9,507 bases of DNA from Planctomycetota bacterium. GTDB taxonomy: Bacteria > Planctomycetota > SZUA-567. Made by a program: the position numbers and the translations under genes. Shown here one piece after another: positions 1 through 7,056 of this stretch (its first letter is position 1; the number at the start of each line of letters is the position of its first letter). Under the pieces are notes generated by a model. It searched no databases, was not told where the DNA came from, and was given only the letters and a program-made list of their open reading frames with translations. The stretch covers positions 8,935-18,441 of the forward strand of contig JAJBTL010000407.1 in assembly GCA_020860865.1 (NCBI GenBank), given 5' to 3'.

Positions 1-213
1 GTTCCGGAGGAGGAGTTCGGCCGCGTCGGACTGGTCCTGCCGTTCCTCGCGGCTGGCCGAGAGTTGCCGACAGGCCTGTTCCTTCGCGTCCGCCATGTAA
101 TCGCGGGATTTTTCCGCCGCCTCCAGGAGATGCCGCAGTCGCCTGTTCTCGCCCAGAAGGTAGTCGAGATCGCGGAGCAGGGCCTCTTTTTCAGAAACGG
201 CATTATCGGACAC
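1..213 (-). CDS. N terminus of a coiled-coil protein, cut by window edge
   Basis: The minus-strand frame opens with GTG at 213-211 and stays open for 71 codons to position 1. In-frame TAG and TGA codons lie just upstream, and AAAGGA sits 10 nt before the GTG, so the start is well supported although it is not ATG. The visible part has no signal peptide or membrane segment. It is very rich in Glu, Arg, Ala, Leu and Gln, with heptad-like runs such as ALLRDLDYLLGENRRLRHLL, typical of a cytoplasmic coiled coil. It begins 111 nt after the stop of the hybrid kinase at 325-2269, on the same strand, so co-transcription is possible. A coiled coil of this kind often leads into a histidine kinase, GGDEF or other signalling output domain, and the neighbours are kinases, but that is inference. 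The family cannot be named from 71 residues. Confidence 0.75.
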   Translation of the reverse strand, partial: MSDNAVSEKEALLRDLDYLLGENRRLRHLLEAAEKSRDYMADAKEQACRQLSASREERQDQSDAAELLLRN

Positions 214-324
214 GGACCAGGTATCCTTTCACTACGACACTCTCCGGCTGAACCGATGGCGAATCAGGTGCGGTGGAAACGGCTTCGGGCGAGAGAGACG
301 TCCGGAGCCCCTTTTCCCGTCCTG

Positions 325-2269
325 CTACAAAGCGCTATCGGCTTCCGCCTCCTCGGCCAATTTTTGCGCCCGCATCCGACGCGAACGGGCGGCTTCCCCA
401 AAGACGTACTGAAGCCGGCGGCCCATGGTCCGCAGTTCTTCGACAAAGAACGGCAGTGTCTCCCGGCACTGGTTGTAGTCCTCCTGCCTGGCCGCATTTG
501 TCAGCTTCGTCGCCATATCCGACAGGGCGCCGACGCCGACGCCGGCGAGAGAACTTTTCATACCGTGGACGTGGATGGCCAGTTCGTTCAGATCCCGCTG
601 ATCGAGGAGTTCGAGGAGAAGCTGGGTAATCATCGGGATTTTGTCGCAGAGGAGCTTCAGGGAATGCTCGTACATTTCGTAATCGCCGGCGGCGTTTTTC
701 AAACCGACCCGGGAATCGATCTCCTTGATGTTGGCGAGACGTTTGTAGAACGACTTCGCCGCCTCTCGGGCCGAACCGGCCTGCTGTTTCTTAATGTGGT
801 GACTGACCCGCAGGTGGTCCGGGAGCCAGCGGTGGAGAACGGTCTCCAGTTCGTGCTTCCGAATCGGTTTTGACAGGAAGTCGTTTATCGTCCGGAACAG
901 CGAGTCGTTGAGGGCCGGAACGGCGTTGGCGGTGAGGGACACGATAGGCACGGTGGTATTGAAGCCGCCCAGGTTCCGGATGTGCGCGCTCGTCTCGACG
1001 CCGTTCATGGCCGGCATCATGTGATCCATGAAGATAAGGTGATACTCCGTCCGCCCGACCATCTCGATGGCTTGCGGGCCGGACAGGGCGACGTCGGAGT
1101 CGATGCCGTGGAGGGACTTCAGAAGGCCGGTGGTCAGGCTCAGGCTGATTTCGTTGTCGTCGACGACGAGGACCCGGGTGTCAGGGGAATACAGGGTGCC
1201 GGTCCGGCTCACCGTGGCCTCGACCGCCCGTTCATCGCCAAGGATCTTCGGGAGGGTGACGATGAAGGTACTGCCGTTCCCCGGGGAACTCGAGACCTCA
1301 AGAGTGCCGCCCATCAACTCGACCAGGTGCTTGGATACCGGGAGGCCGAGGCCGCTCCCGGGCAACTTGTGGTTGATTTCCGTGTCCAGGAGGACGAACG
1401 GTTGGAACAGGCGGGGAATGCTGTCCTCGTCGACGCCGATGCCGGTGTCGGAAATCTTGAAGCGAAGACAGCCGACGCCGCTGGCGACCCGGAAGGTGAC
1501 GCTCCCCGTGTCGGTGAACTTGATGGCGTTCCCGATGATATTGAGAAGCACCTGCCGGAGGCGGACGTCGTCGGCGTAGAGGTGCGACGGGATGTCGCCT
1601 TCCAGTTCGTAGACGAACTCGAGGTCTTTCCGGTTGGCGAAAATGGTGGCAAGGGAGGTGATACCGTCCAGGAGTTGACGAAAGTCGAAGCTGGTCGGCA
1701 CCAGGCTTCGTTTGCCGGCAATTTCCACCGCCGGGTCGAACAGGATGTTCAGGTTGGACAGAAGGACGTCGGCTTCGGCCTTGATGTCCTGAAGATATTT
1801 CCGGTGCCAACTGATAAGGGTGTCGTCGTGGAGGAGAATTTCGGCGATGGAGATGATGGCGCTCATCGGCTGTTTGAGATCGCTCTGAAGGCCGGCCGGA
1901 GATGACGGGCAGGGTGTCGCTGTCCGACTCGGCGTTGCCCGCCGGCGCGTCCTCCGGTTTCAGGACAAAGGACACGACGTCCCGTCCGTTCCAGCTCCAG
2001 AATTTGCCCCTGAGCCGTCCGGGCCAGCCGGTCAGGCGGATGTCAGGCTTTCGGGAGATGAAACGGCCGGTGCCGCTCAGGCGAACGCTGGCCGAGGTGT
2101 CCACTTTCGGGGAAATCAGTTCCAGGCGGCAGTCGCCCGGGAGCTTTCCCGAGTTGACAAGCGCGGTGAAGGCGGTCGAGCCCCAGACAATGCGGCCGTC
2201 AGACACTTCGGCGATGGCCACGGGTTCGGAGAGATACTCCGCGAATGACATAAACGAAGACGGGTCCAT
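325..2269 (-). pseudogene. Cytoplasmic hybrid histidine kinase (PAS-like, DHp, HATPase, REC, HPt), frameshifted and lacking H-box His
   Basis: Two overlapping frames together encode one roughly 645-residue protein. The N-terminal frame starts best at ATG 2269-2267, with AGGAA 5 nt upstream; an in-frame GTG at 2296 has no such site. It encodes a PAS-like fold (FAEYLSEPVAIAEVSDGRIVW). Near 1890-1899 the reading must jump by +1 to a second frame that runs to TAG at 325. That frame holds a DHp helix pair, an HATPase domain with N-box NIIGNAIKFT, G1 DTGIG and G2 GSGLGL, a receiver with DD, a phospho-Asp in FMDHMMP (codon 1024-1026), SLTA and LSKP, then an HPt domain with HVHGMKSSLAG (His codon about 565-567). 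No membrane segment is seen. The H-box aligns as QSDLKQPM against SHEIRTPM, so the autophosphorylated His is Ser (codon 1882-1884) and self-phosphorylation is unlikely even if the frame were intact. REC and HPt keep their key residues. The frameshift may be decay or an assembly error. Confidence 0.8.
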
Positions 2270-2274
2270 ACCGG

Positions 2275-2279
2275 TTCCT
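2275..2279 (-). promoter_or_regulatory. Ribosome binding site of the PAS-like hybrid kinase
   Basis: AGGAA on the minus strand lies 5 nt before ATG 2269-2267. It favours that ATG over the in-frame GTG nine codons upstream (2296-2294), which has no Shine-Dalgarno match. The chosen start also places the PAS-like fold a few residues from the N terminus. Confidence 0.65.
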
Positions 2280-2320
2280 ATGGGTTGTACGTTCACGAGA
2301 TTAGTGCATTCATATGTTTT

Positions 2321-2348
2321 ATCATACCCCGCCCGCCGCGAATGGCAA
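2321..2348 (-). promoter_or_regulatory. Sigma70-type promoter for the PAS-like hybrid kinase
   Basis: On the minus strand a -35 box TTGCCA (2343-2348) and a -10 box TATGAT (2321-2326) each match consensus at five of six bases and are separated by 16 bp. The expected transcription start is near 2314, giving a leader of about 45 nt before ATG 2269. The spacer is unusually GC-rich. A CATGCGGTT word (2360-2368) lies 11 bp upstream of the -35 box, where an activator could bind. Confidence 0.65.
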
Positions 2349-2659
2349 GCACTTTCACGAACCGCATGATAACAGCTTTTTAAACTATTTGACGATCCAA
2401 CCCGATTCCACGCCCGAATACAGGCGTTGCCACAGTCATACTACAATGGATGGACCACCTGAAGCGAATTTATCCTCGTCTTTTTCAGGAATGCGAATGA
2501 GCCTGCGCGACGTCGTGCCGGCACCGGGCGGATATGTCCAGTTACTTTCGATACCGCATGGACCGACCGGAATTTATCCGTCCGGCAGGAGTTGCGTAAC
2601 TATGTTGTGTGGCATAAATAAAACAAGGAAAACCGCATGTGGAGAGAGGTGGAATATAG
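2349..2659. other. Gene-free region between the two hybrid kinases
   Basis: The gap from 2270 to 2659 holds no convincing gene on either strand and is more AT-rich than its flanks. Apart from the promoter at 2321-2348, it holds three copies of the word CATGCGGT (minus strand, at 2360-2368, 2553-2560 and 2631-2639). It also has a perfect 10-bp palindrome GTGCCGGCAC (2515-2524) and a short 5-bp stem ACGCC/GGCGT around 2415-2440. The stretch after the upstream kinase stop (2660) is T-rich on the transcribed strand but has no good stem, so no Rho-independent terminator is called. Confidence 0.6.
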
Positions 2660-5382
2660 TTATCCGAGCATCCGACGCAGTTCCGCCACCTTGGCGGCTG
2701 CCGCCTCGAACTCGTACTCTTCGATTTTATTCAGTAAATCGTCAAAATCTTCTCCCATCGGTTCGAGCGCCTCGCGGGCCTCGGGAAGAAGTTCCAAACT
2801 TTCGACATCGCCCTTGGCGAGGAGCGGTTCCAGCTTTTCGAGAACCTTGAGTGCGTGCCGCCGATCGAGGAGCCGGGTCGGCCGCCGCATCACCACCGTG
2901 TCGTCCGGCACCGGTCCGATTTCGTCAAATACCCGGTGCAATTCGGTGCGGAGGCTTTCCATCTGTTCCGGGGTGTGGTTGTCCCGTCCGTCCCGGAGGG
3001 CGTCCTCGAGGGCGAGGGCTTCACAGTCGAGCCGTTCGGCGCCGATCAGGTTCGCCACGCCCTTCAGGGTATGGACGAGGCGGAAGGCGAGGTTGATGTC
3101 GTTGACGGCGAGGGCTGACCGGAAGGAATCCATAAAGGTCCGGTTGTTACGGACAAAGTTCCGGAGGATCTTCTGGTACAGTTCCTGGTTGCCGGACGAC
3201 CGCTGCATGCCGAGCGGTCGGTTGATGGCGGTCGCCGGTGGCGGCGCCTCCACTTCCGCCTCGACCGGAATAGCCTCCACCAGGGACGGATCGTCGGCTT
3301 CGCCGACCGGTTTCAGGTATTGGAGGAGGCAGTCCCACAGTTCCCGGGCCGTGAACGGTTTCCCAAGGCAGGAACTCATGCCGGCTTCCTTGTACTTCTC
3401 CTGATCCGTCGTCATGACGTTGGCGGTGAGGGCGACAATGGGCGTCGTCACGTCGAGGTGGCGAATTTGTCCGGTGGCGGCGACGCCGTCCATGACCGGC
3501 ATGTGGATGTCCATGAGGATGAGGTCGAACTGCTTGCCGATAAGTTCGCGTTCGCGGACCCGCTCGAGAGCGGCGGCGCCGGTCTCGGCGATAATCGTCT
3601 TCAGGCCGACCCGGGTCAGGTGCTCCCGGATGACGTCCTGGTTGATGGCGTTGTCTTCCGCCACGAGGACTTCGCCGGTGAACAGCGGCCGTTTGACCCG
3701 GCACTTCTGTTCCATCTCCGGCAGTTCGTCCGGGCTGGCGTTCGGGAAGGTGATGGTGAAGTGAAACTCGCTGCCCCGGTTCGGCTGCGACGTCACCTCG
3801 AGGGTACCGCCCATGGAATCGACGATGCTTTTCGTGATGGCGAGGCCGAGGCCGGTGCCGCCGTACTTCCGGGTGATGCCGCTGTCGGCCTGGCTGAACG
3901 GGGTGAAGATATGCTGGCCCTGTTCCTCATTCATGCCGATGCCGGTGTCGGCGACGGAAAACCGGAGCGTCGTCTCCGTGTCCGTCTCCGCGACCGTGGT
4001 AACGCCCACCGTCACCGATCCCTTGTGGGTGAACTTGATGGCGTTGGCGACAAGGTTCAAGATGGCCTGGCGGAGCTTGGTCGGATCGCCCTTGATCGGG
4101 TGTTCGAGAATATCCGCCGGGAAGCGGAGATCGATACCCTTTTCCATCGCCTTCGGGTTCGATATGGTCTGGCAGATACGGAGGACGTCGTCCAGGGAAA
4201 AGGCGATGCACTCGAGTTCGAGGCGGCCGGTTTCGATTTTTGAAATATCCAGGATATCGTTGATGATGCCGAGGAGGCCCTGGGCGCTGTCCTTGATTTT
4301 AACCAGGTAGTTCCGCGTCTCCGTTTCGGTTCCTACATGGTCCATCGCCAGTTCGGAATAGCCGACAATGCCGTTCATCGGCGTGCGGATTTCGTGGCTC
4401 ATGTTGGCGAGGAATGTCGATTTCATCCGGCTCGCCTCCTGGGCCTTGATAACGGCCTGACGGAGGGCCTTTTCCTGGAATTCCATGTTGCCCTTGACCA
4501 GGGTGAGGGCGTGATTGCTCTGCACCAGGGAAGCGATGAGGAAGCTGCCGAGAAGGCTGACGACCATGAGGGCCCAATTGATCGGGTCCTTGTACCAGAG
4601 ATAGGTCGGACCGATCCGGAGGTGCCAATCGGCGTTGTACAACGACATGGTCCGTTCGATAAAGCTGTGTTCCCGGCCGATGTTGTGGGTGCCGGCGATG
4701 GTTTGCATGGTGCCGTCGTCCGGGTTGACGCGCCACAGTTCGTACTCCAGCCCGGCGGCGGCGATTTCATCGAGGCCGGCCGCCTCGATAACGTCCGGAT
4801 ACTTCAGGGCGATGGAGACGAGGCCCCAGTAGCGCCTGGTTCCGGACTCGTCTTCCCGCCAGACCGGCAGGCGGCCGACCAGGCCCTTGCCGCCCTCGAC
4901 AAGGTCGAACGGCCCGGCCATGACGATATCGTCCATTTCCCGGGCCAATAACGCCTCCCGGTTGCCGGGCCTTCCCGTGAGAAGTCGAGGCCGAGGGCGG
5001 GCTCGTTCCCTTCACGGGGGTAGACCTGGCTGATTATGCCGTCCGGGGCGATGGTGATATTCTGGATAATGTCCGAGTCGAGGACCGCCGCCGCCACTTC
5101 CTCGAAATTGTAATCCGCCTCCTTCTGAACAACGAGGGCGGCGAGGGTTTGGGTCTTATAGAAATACTTGTCGATGGTTTCCTGGATGGCGGTGGTTTTC
5201 TCGAGGAGGAGCCGTTCGACCGCCATTTCCTTGATATGGGTGTTGTTCCGGATGACCGCTTCAACCAGGAGGAAAAAGAGGATGACGGCGAGGAAATACG
5301 CTGCCACCGTCCACGGCGACAGGGACGCCTTGGCGCGGTTGCCGAACAGCCGGGTGGTGTTGAACATCCGTGTATTAATCAT
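2660..5382 (-). pseudogene. Membrane hybrid histidine kinase (TM, CHASE, TM, DHp, HATPase, REC, HPt), frameshifted in CHASE
   Basis: Two frames together encode about 907 residues. The N-terminal frame (ATG 5382-5380, weak ribosome site) gives a basic N terminus, a membrane helix at residues 24-44 (5251-5313) and the first half of an extracytoplasmic CHASE-type sensor ending GNEPALGLDFSREGP. Near 4964-4975 one base appears to be missing. The second frame resumes with NREALLAREMDDI and the CHASE-like FDLVEGGKGLVGRLPVW, followed by membrane helix two (about 4523-4576). After this come a canonical H-box SHEIRTPMNG (His codon 4394-4396), N-box ILNLVANAIKFT, G1 DTGIG, G2 GGTGLGL, a receiver with phospho-Asp in LMDIHMPVMDG (codon 3509-3511) and Lys in LGKP, and an HPt domain with RLVHTLKGVANLIGA (His codon 3071-3073). 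A helical C-terminal extension of about 85 residues follows. Every phosphorelay residue is present, so an intact allele would be a full His-Asp-His kinase. The ligand is unknown. No dedicated promoter was found in the short space after the terminator at 5444. Confidence 0.82.
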
Positions 5383-5443
5383 GTGCTCGCGTTTCCATTC
5401 GTCGGGACGGCGGGGCGAATCCGGGGACGGTCGCGCCGTTCCC

Positions 5444-5479
5444 AAAAACGATGCGCCGCCGGTGCGCGCACCGGTGGCG
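5444..5479 (-). terminator. Rho-independent terminator after the barstar gene
   Basis: A perfect 16-bp palindrome CCGGTGCGCGCACCGG (5459-5474) extends, with one mismatch, to a GC-rich stem over 5454-5479. On the transcribed minus strand it is followed by CATCG and then TTTTT (5444-5448). It lies 50 nt past the barstar stop (5529) and before the kinase ATG (5382). It therefore separates the RNase/inhibitor unit from the kinase, and argues against reading the kinase frame up to TTG 5517, which would cross the hairpin. Confidence 0.7.
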
Positions 5480-5528
5480 GCGGCCGCTCCGCCCGACTCC
5501 GCGGGCGCGGGCGACAAACGTGGCTGCT

Positions 5529-5909
5529 TTATTCCGACGAATCCATCAGCCGGGATACCGCGTCTCTGGTCGAGTAGGGGAAAATGACTTCAAACTCGTA
5601 TTCGTCCCTGTCGCTCCAGTGCTGGCAGGCGTCCTGGAGCGCTTCCAGGTAGCCATGGAGATCGCCGTCAGGCAATTCCGGCAGATCGTCGTGAACGAGG
5701 AATATGCGCCGGGGCAATTCTTCCGGAAGATCCCGGAGCATGTCCCAGAACGCGTCCAGGTTTTTCCCGAAAAAGGCGGGAAACCGGAGCGCCTCGCCGG
5801 CCGCTGTGAGGAGCGCCGCCTTGTCGCGAATCCCCGCCCGCACCCGGCCGATATGGGTCGGGACAAAGCTCGAATCTATTTCAAACGGTTCGGTCACGTA
5901 GGTAAACAT
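5529..5909 (-). CDS. Barstar-family ribonuclease inhibitor (immunity protein)
   Basis: The 126-residue product matches the barstar fold (barnase inhibitor family). After an N-terminal strand come a helix (RDKAALLTAAGEAL) and the hallmark FPAFFGKNLDAFWDMLRDL at residues 43-61, then a strand (RRIFLVHDDLPEL), a helix (YLEALQDACQHW) and a last strand (YEFEVIFP). Asp52 and Asp56 occupy the positions of barstar Asp35 and Asp39, which plug the active site of barnase. It is longer than barstar (89 aa) through an N-terminal stretch of about 25 residues and a C-terminal tail. No signal peptide is seen, as expected for a cytoplasmic inhibitor that protects the producer. ATG 5909 lies 12 nt after the RNase stop. 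Its AGGA (5920-5923) overlaps that TAG, so translation of the pair is probably coupled. Family assignment is strong; specificity for the neighbouring RNase is inferred from adjacency. Confidence 0.9.
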   Translation of the reverse strand: MFTYVTEPFEIDSSFVPTHIGRVRAGIRDKAALLTAAGEALRFPAFFGKNLDAFWDMLRDLPEELPRRIFLVHDDLPELPDGDLHGYLEALQDACQHWSDRDEYEFEVIFPYSTRDAVSRLMDSSE

Positions 5910-5921
5910 GGGCCCGGGGTC

Positions 5922-6932
5922 CTATTCGACACGCTGGAACGAGTCGTAATGGTCGTGGGAATAATACACCTCTCCGCCATCACCCAGTACCAGCCGCTGC
6001 GGACCGACGCCCCTGACGCCCGGCGTCGGCACCACATACTCCCGGTAATAACCGCGCGGCTTCCGGGGCAGGTTCCGCTCCCGGTTCTGGAACACGGCGC
6101 CGTCGTTCCGGTGGTCGGCCTTTTCTCCCCGGCGAATGCGGTCCAAGGTCGGCCGGAGATCGACATCGCCAAGGTGGAGCAACCGGCCGGTATTAATGTC
6201 GACGACACTGATGTCTCGCACCACATACCGTTCTGCGTCGCGATCACGATGGTGCGGGCCGGTACCGTTGACGGCCGGCCCGGAATCAAAAGGGCTGGTC
6301 CGGGACCCTCCGTAGCCTTGGGTTGCGCCGGGAATGCGGACCGTTCCCCCAGAACTTTCGCCATAGCCGCCGGTCTGTTCCGGAATGATGACGGTGCCGG
6401 ACGGCCTTTCGCCGTAGCCGGCCGTATGTTCCGGGATATGAATCGTTCCGGACCCGGCCGATCCGGCCCCGTACCCCCGGGTTTCGGTGGGAATCCGCAC
6501 CGATCCGGACGGTCGGTCGCCGTAGCCCGTTGTTTGATCAGGTATATGGATCGTCCCGGACGAACCGGTCGGTCCGGTCCCGGGACCGACCGGGAATCCG
6601 GGTATACGGATGGGACCGCTGTCGTAACCGGACGCGGCGCCGGGGCTGCGCACCGATCCGCCTTCCTGCCCGTACCCGCTCCCGTATCCGACGCTTGTAT
6701 CGGGAATGCGGACAGCCGGCCCGGTCCCGGTACCATACCCGCCGCCATAACCACCGGTGGAATCCGGGATATGCACGCCGGAGCCACCGTATCCGTCCGA
6801 CACGGAGGGAATGGTAACCTCACCGGCGAGGACGGGGGAAACAAGAGAAAACGTTAAAAGGAAGATGATCATCACCCCCGGTGAGAACACGCGGGTGAGG
6901 TGATTTCGAGTAAAACGGAGTATACCGTTCAT
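5922..6932 (-). CDS. Secreted barnase/RNase Sa-like ribonuclease with GYG-repeat stalk
   Basis: The predicted 336-residue protein has three parts. Residues 1-36 form a signal peptide: basic n-region, hydrophobic MIIFLLTFSLV core and a VLA cleavage site before GEV. Residues 38-210 are about ten imperfect repeats of the type (T/S)VxIPxxTxGYG with Gly/Ser-rich joints. Residues 239-336 form a microbial guanyl-specific RNase domain. It shows TLDRI, DGAVFQNRERNLP, GYYREYVVPTPG and YYSHDHYDSF. By memory alignment to RNase Sa and barnase, Glu298 is the general base, His328 the general acid and Arg313 a phosphate-binding Arg. The usual first catalytic Arg position holds Val309, with Arg307 two residues earlier. 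No cysteine is present. The product should be exported and act as an RNA-cleaving toxin or scavenging nuclease; the repeats could be a spacer or a surface-binding stalk. Start choice rests on AAGGGGG 7 nt upstream of ATG 6932 rather than the in-frame TTG at 6965. A barstar gene follows immediately. Confidence 0.88.
   Translation of the reverse strand: MNGILRFTRNHLTRVFSPGVMIIFLLTFSLVSPVLAGEVTIPSVSDGYGGSGVHIPDSTGGYGGGYGTGTGPAVRIPDTSVGYGSGYGQEGGSVRSPGAASGYDSGPIRIPGFPVGPGTGPTGSSGTIHIPDQTTGYGDRPSGSVRIPTETRGYGAGSAGSGTIHIPEHTAGYGERPSGTVIIPEQTGGYGESSGGTVRIPGATQGYGGSRTSPFDSGPAVNGTGPHHRDRDAERYVVRDISVVDINTGRLLHLGDVDLRPTLDRIRRGEKADHRNDGAVFQNRERNLPRKPRGYYREYVVPTPGVRGVGPQRLVLGDGGEVYYSHDHYDSFQRVE
6303..6821 (-). 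repeat. In-gene tandem repeats encoding about ten IPxxTxGYG units
   Basis: Inside the RNase gene, residues 38-210 contain repeated units of roughly 14-21 residues built around V/I-x-IP-x-x-T-x-GYG. Clear copies include VHIPDSTGGYG, VRIPDTSVGYG, IHIPDQTTGYG, VRIPTETRGYG, IHIPEHTAGYG, VIIPEQTGGYG and VRIPGATQGYG. Two central copies are degenerate (SVRSPGAASGYD and PIRIPGFPVGPG). The joints vary in length and are rich in Gly, Ser and Pro. The pattern suggests short beta-strands separated by flexible turns. Confidence 0.85.
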
Positions 6933-6939
6933 GATAAGA

Positions 6940-6946
6940 CCCCCTT
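6940..6946 (-). promoter_or_regulatory. Strong ribosome binding site of the secreted RNase
   Basis: AAGGGGG on the minus strand lies 7 nt before ATG 6932-6930. It decides the start: the in-frame TTG 11 codons upstream would put extra residues before the signal peptide and lies upstream of this site. Confidence 0.8.
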
Positions 6947-7056
6947 GCAGAATGCGCGACGACAACGGAATGCCATCGTGCCCGCGGAAAGCGGGTATGG
7001 CGGCGTGGTCTGTATACTGTCTGGAAGAACCGTATCGGCCGACGTCGCCTCTCTAG

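Noticed and set aside
1864..1866. ATG as a true start of the PAS-less kinase
   Set aside because: It sits inside the first DHp helix, has no ribosome site, and the PAS-like domain joins naturally upstream after a +1 shift.
1882..1900. Programmed ribosomal frameshift in the PAS-like kinase
   Set aside because: No slippery heptamer or stimulatory structure is evident; a duplicated CCGG unit explains the shift more simply.
982..1905. Long plus-strand frame opposite the PAS-like kinase, and a similar one at 3320-4243
   Set aside because: Antisense shadows in high-GC coding DNA with no recognisable domain or ribosome site; the kinase motifs are on the minus strand.
2314..2850. 178-codon plus-strand open frame across the gap between the kinases
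   Set aside because: It overlaps the kinase promoter and the 3' end of the other kinase, shows no family signal and has no ribosome site.
4946..4948. TTG as a start for a separate shorter kinase
   Set aside because: It lies within the CHASE domain sequence, which continues from the preceding frame; no separate protein is implied.
5383..5517. Extending the CHASE kinase start to TTG 5517
   Set aside because: The added 45 residues are low-complexity Pro/Ala/Gly and would cross the terminator hairpin at 5444-5479; ATG 5382 directly precedes the basic N terminus and membrane helix.
6303..6821. CRISPR-like or intergenic repeat array
   Set aside because: The repeats are in frame, vary at the DNA level and encode a protein pattern; there are no constant repeats with unique spacers.
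5451..6857. 468-codon plus-strand open frame opposite the RNase and barstar genes
   Set aside because: Composition is Gly/Pro/Arg-rich antisense of the repeat gene, no family motif is seen, and it runs across a predicted terminator and two well-supported minus-strand genes.
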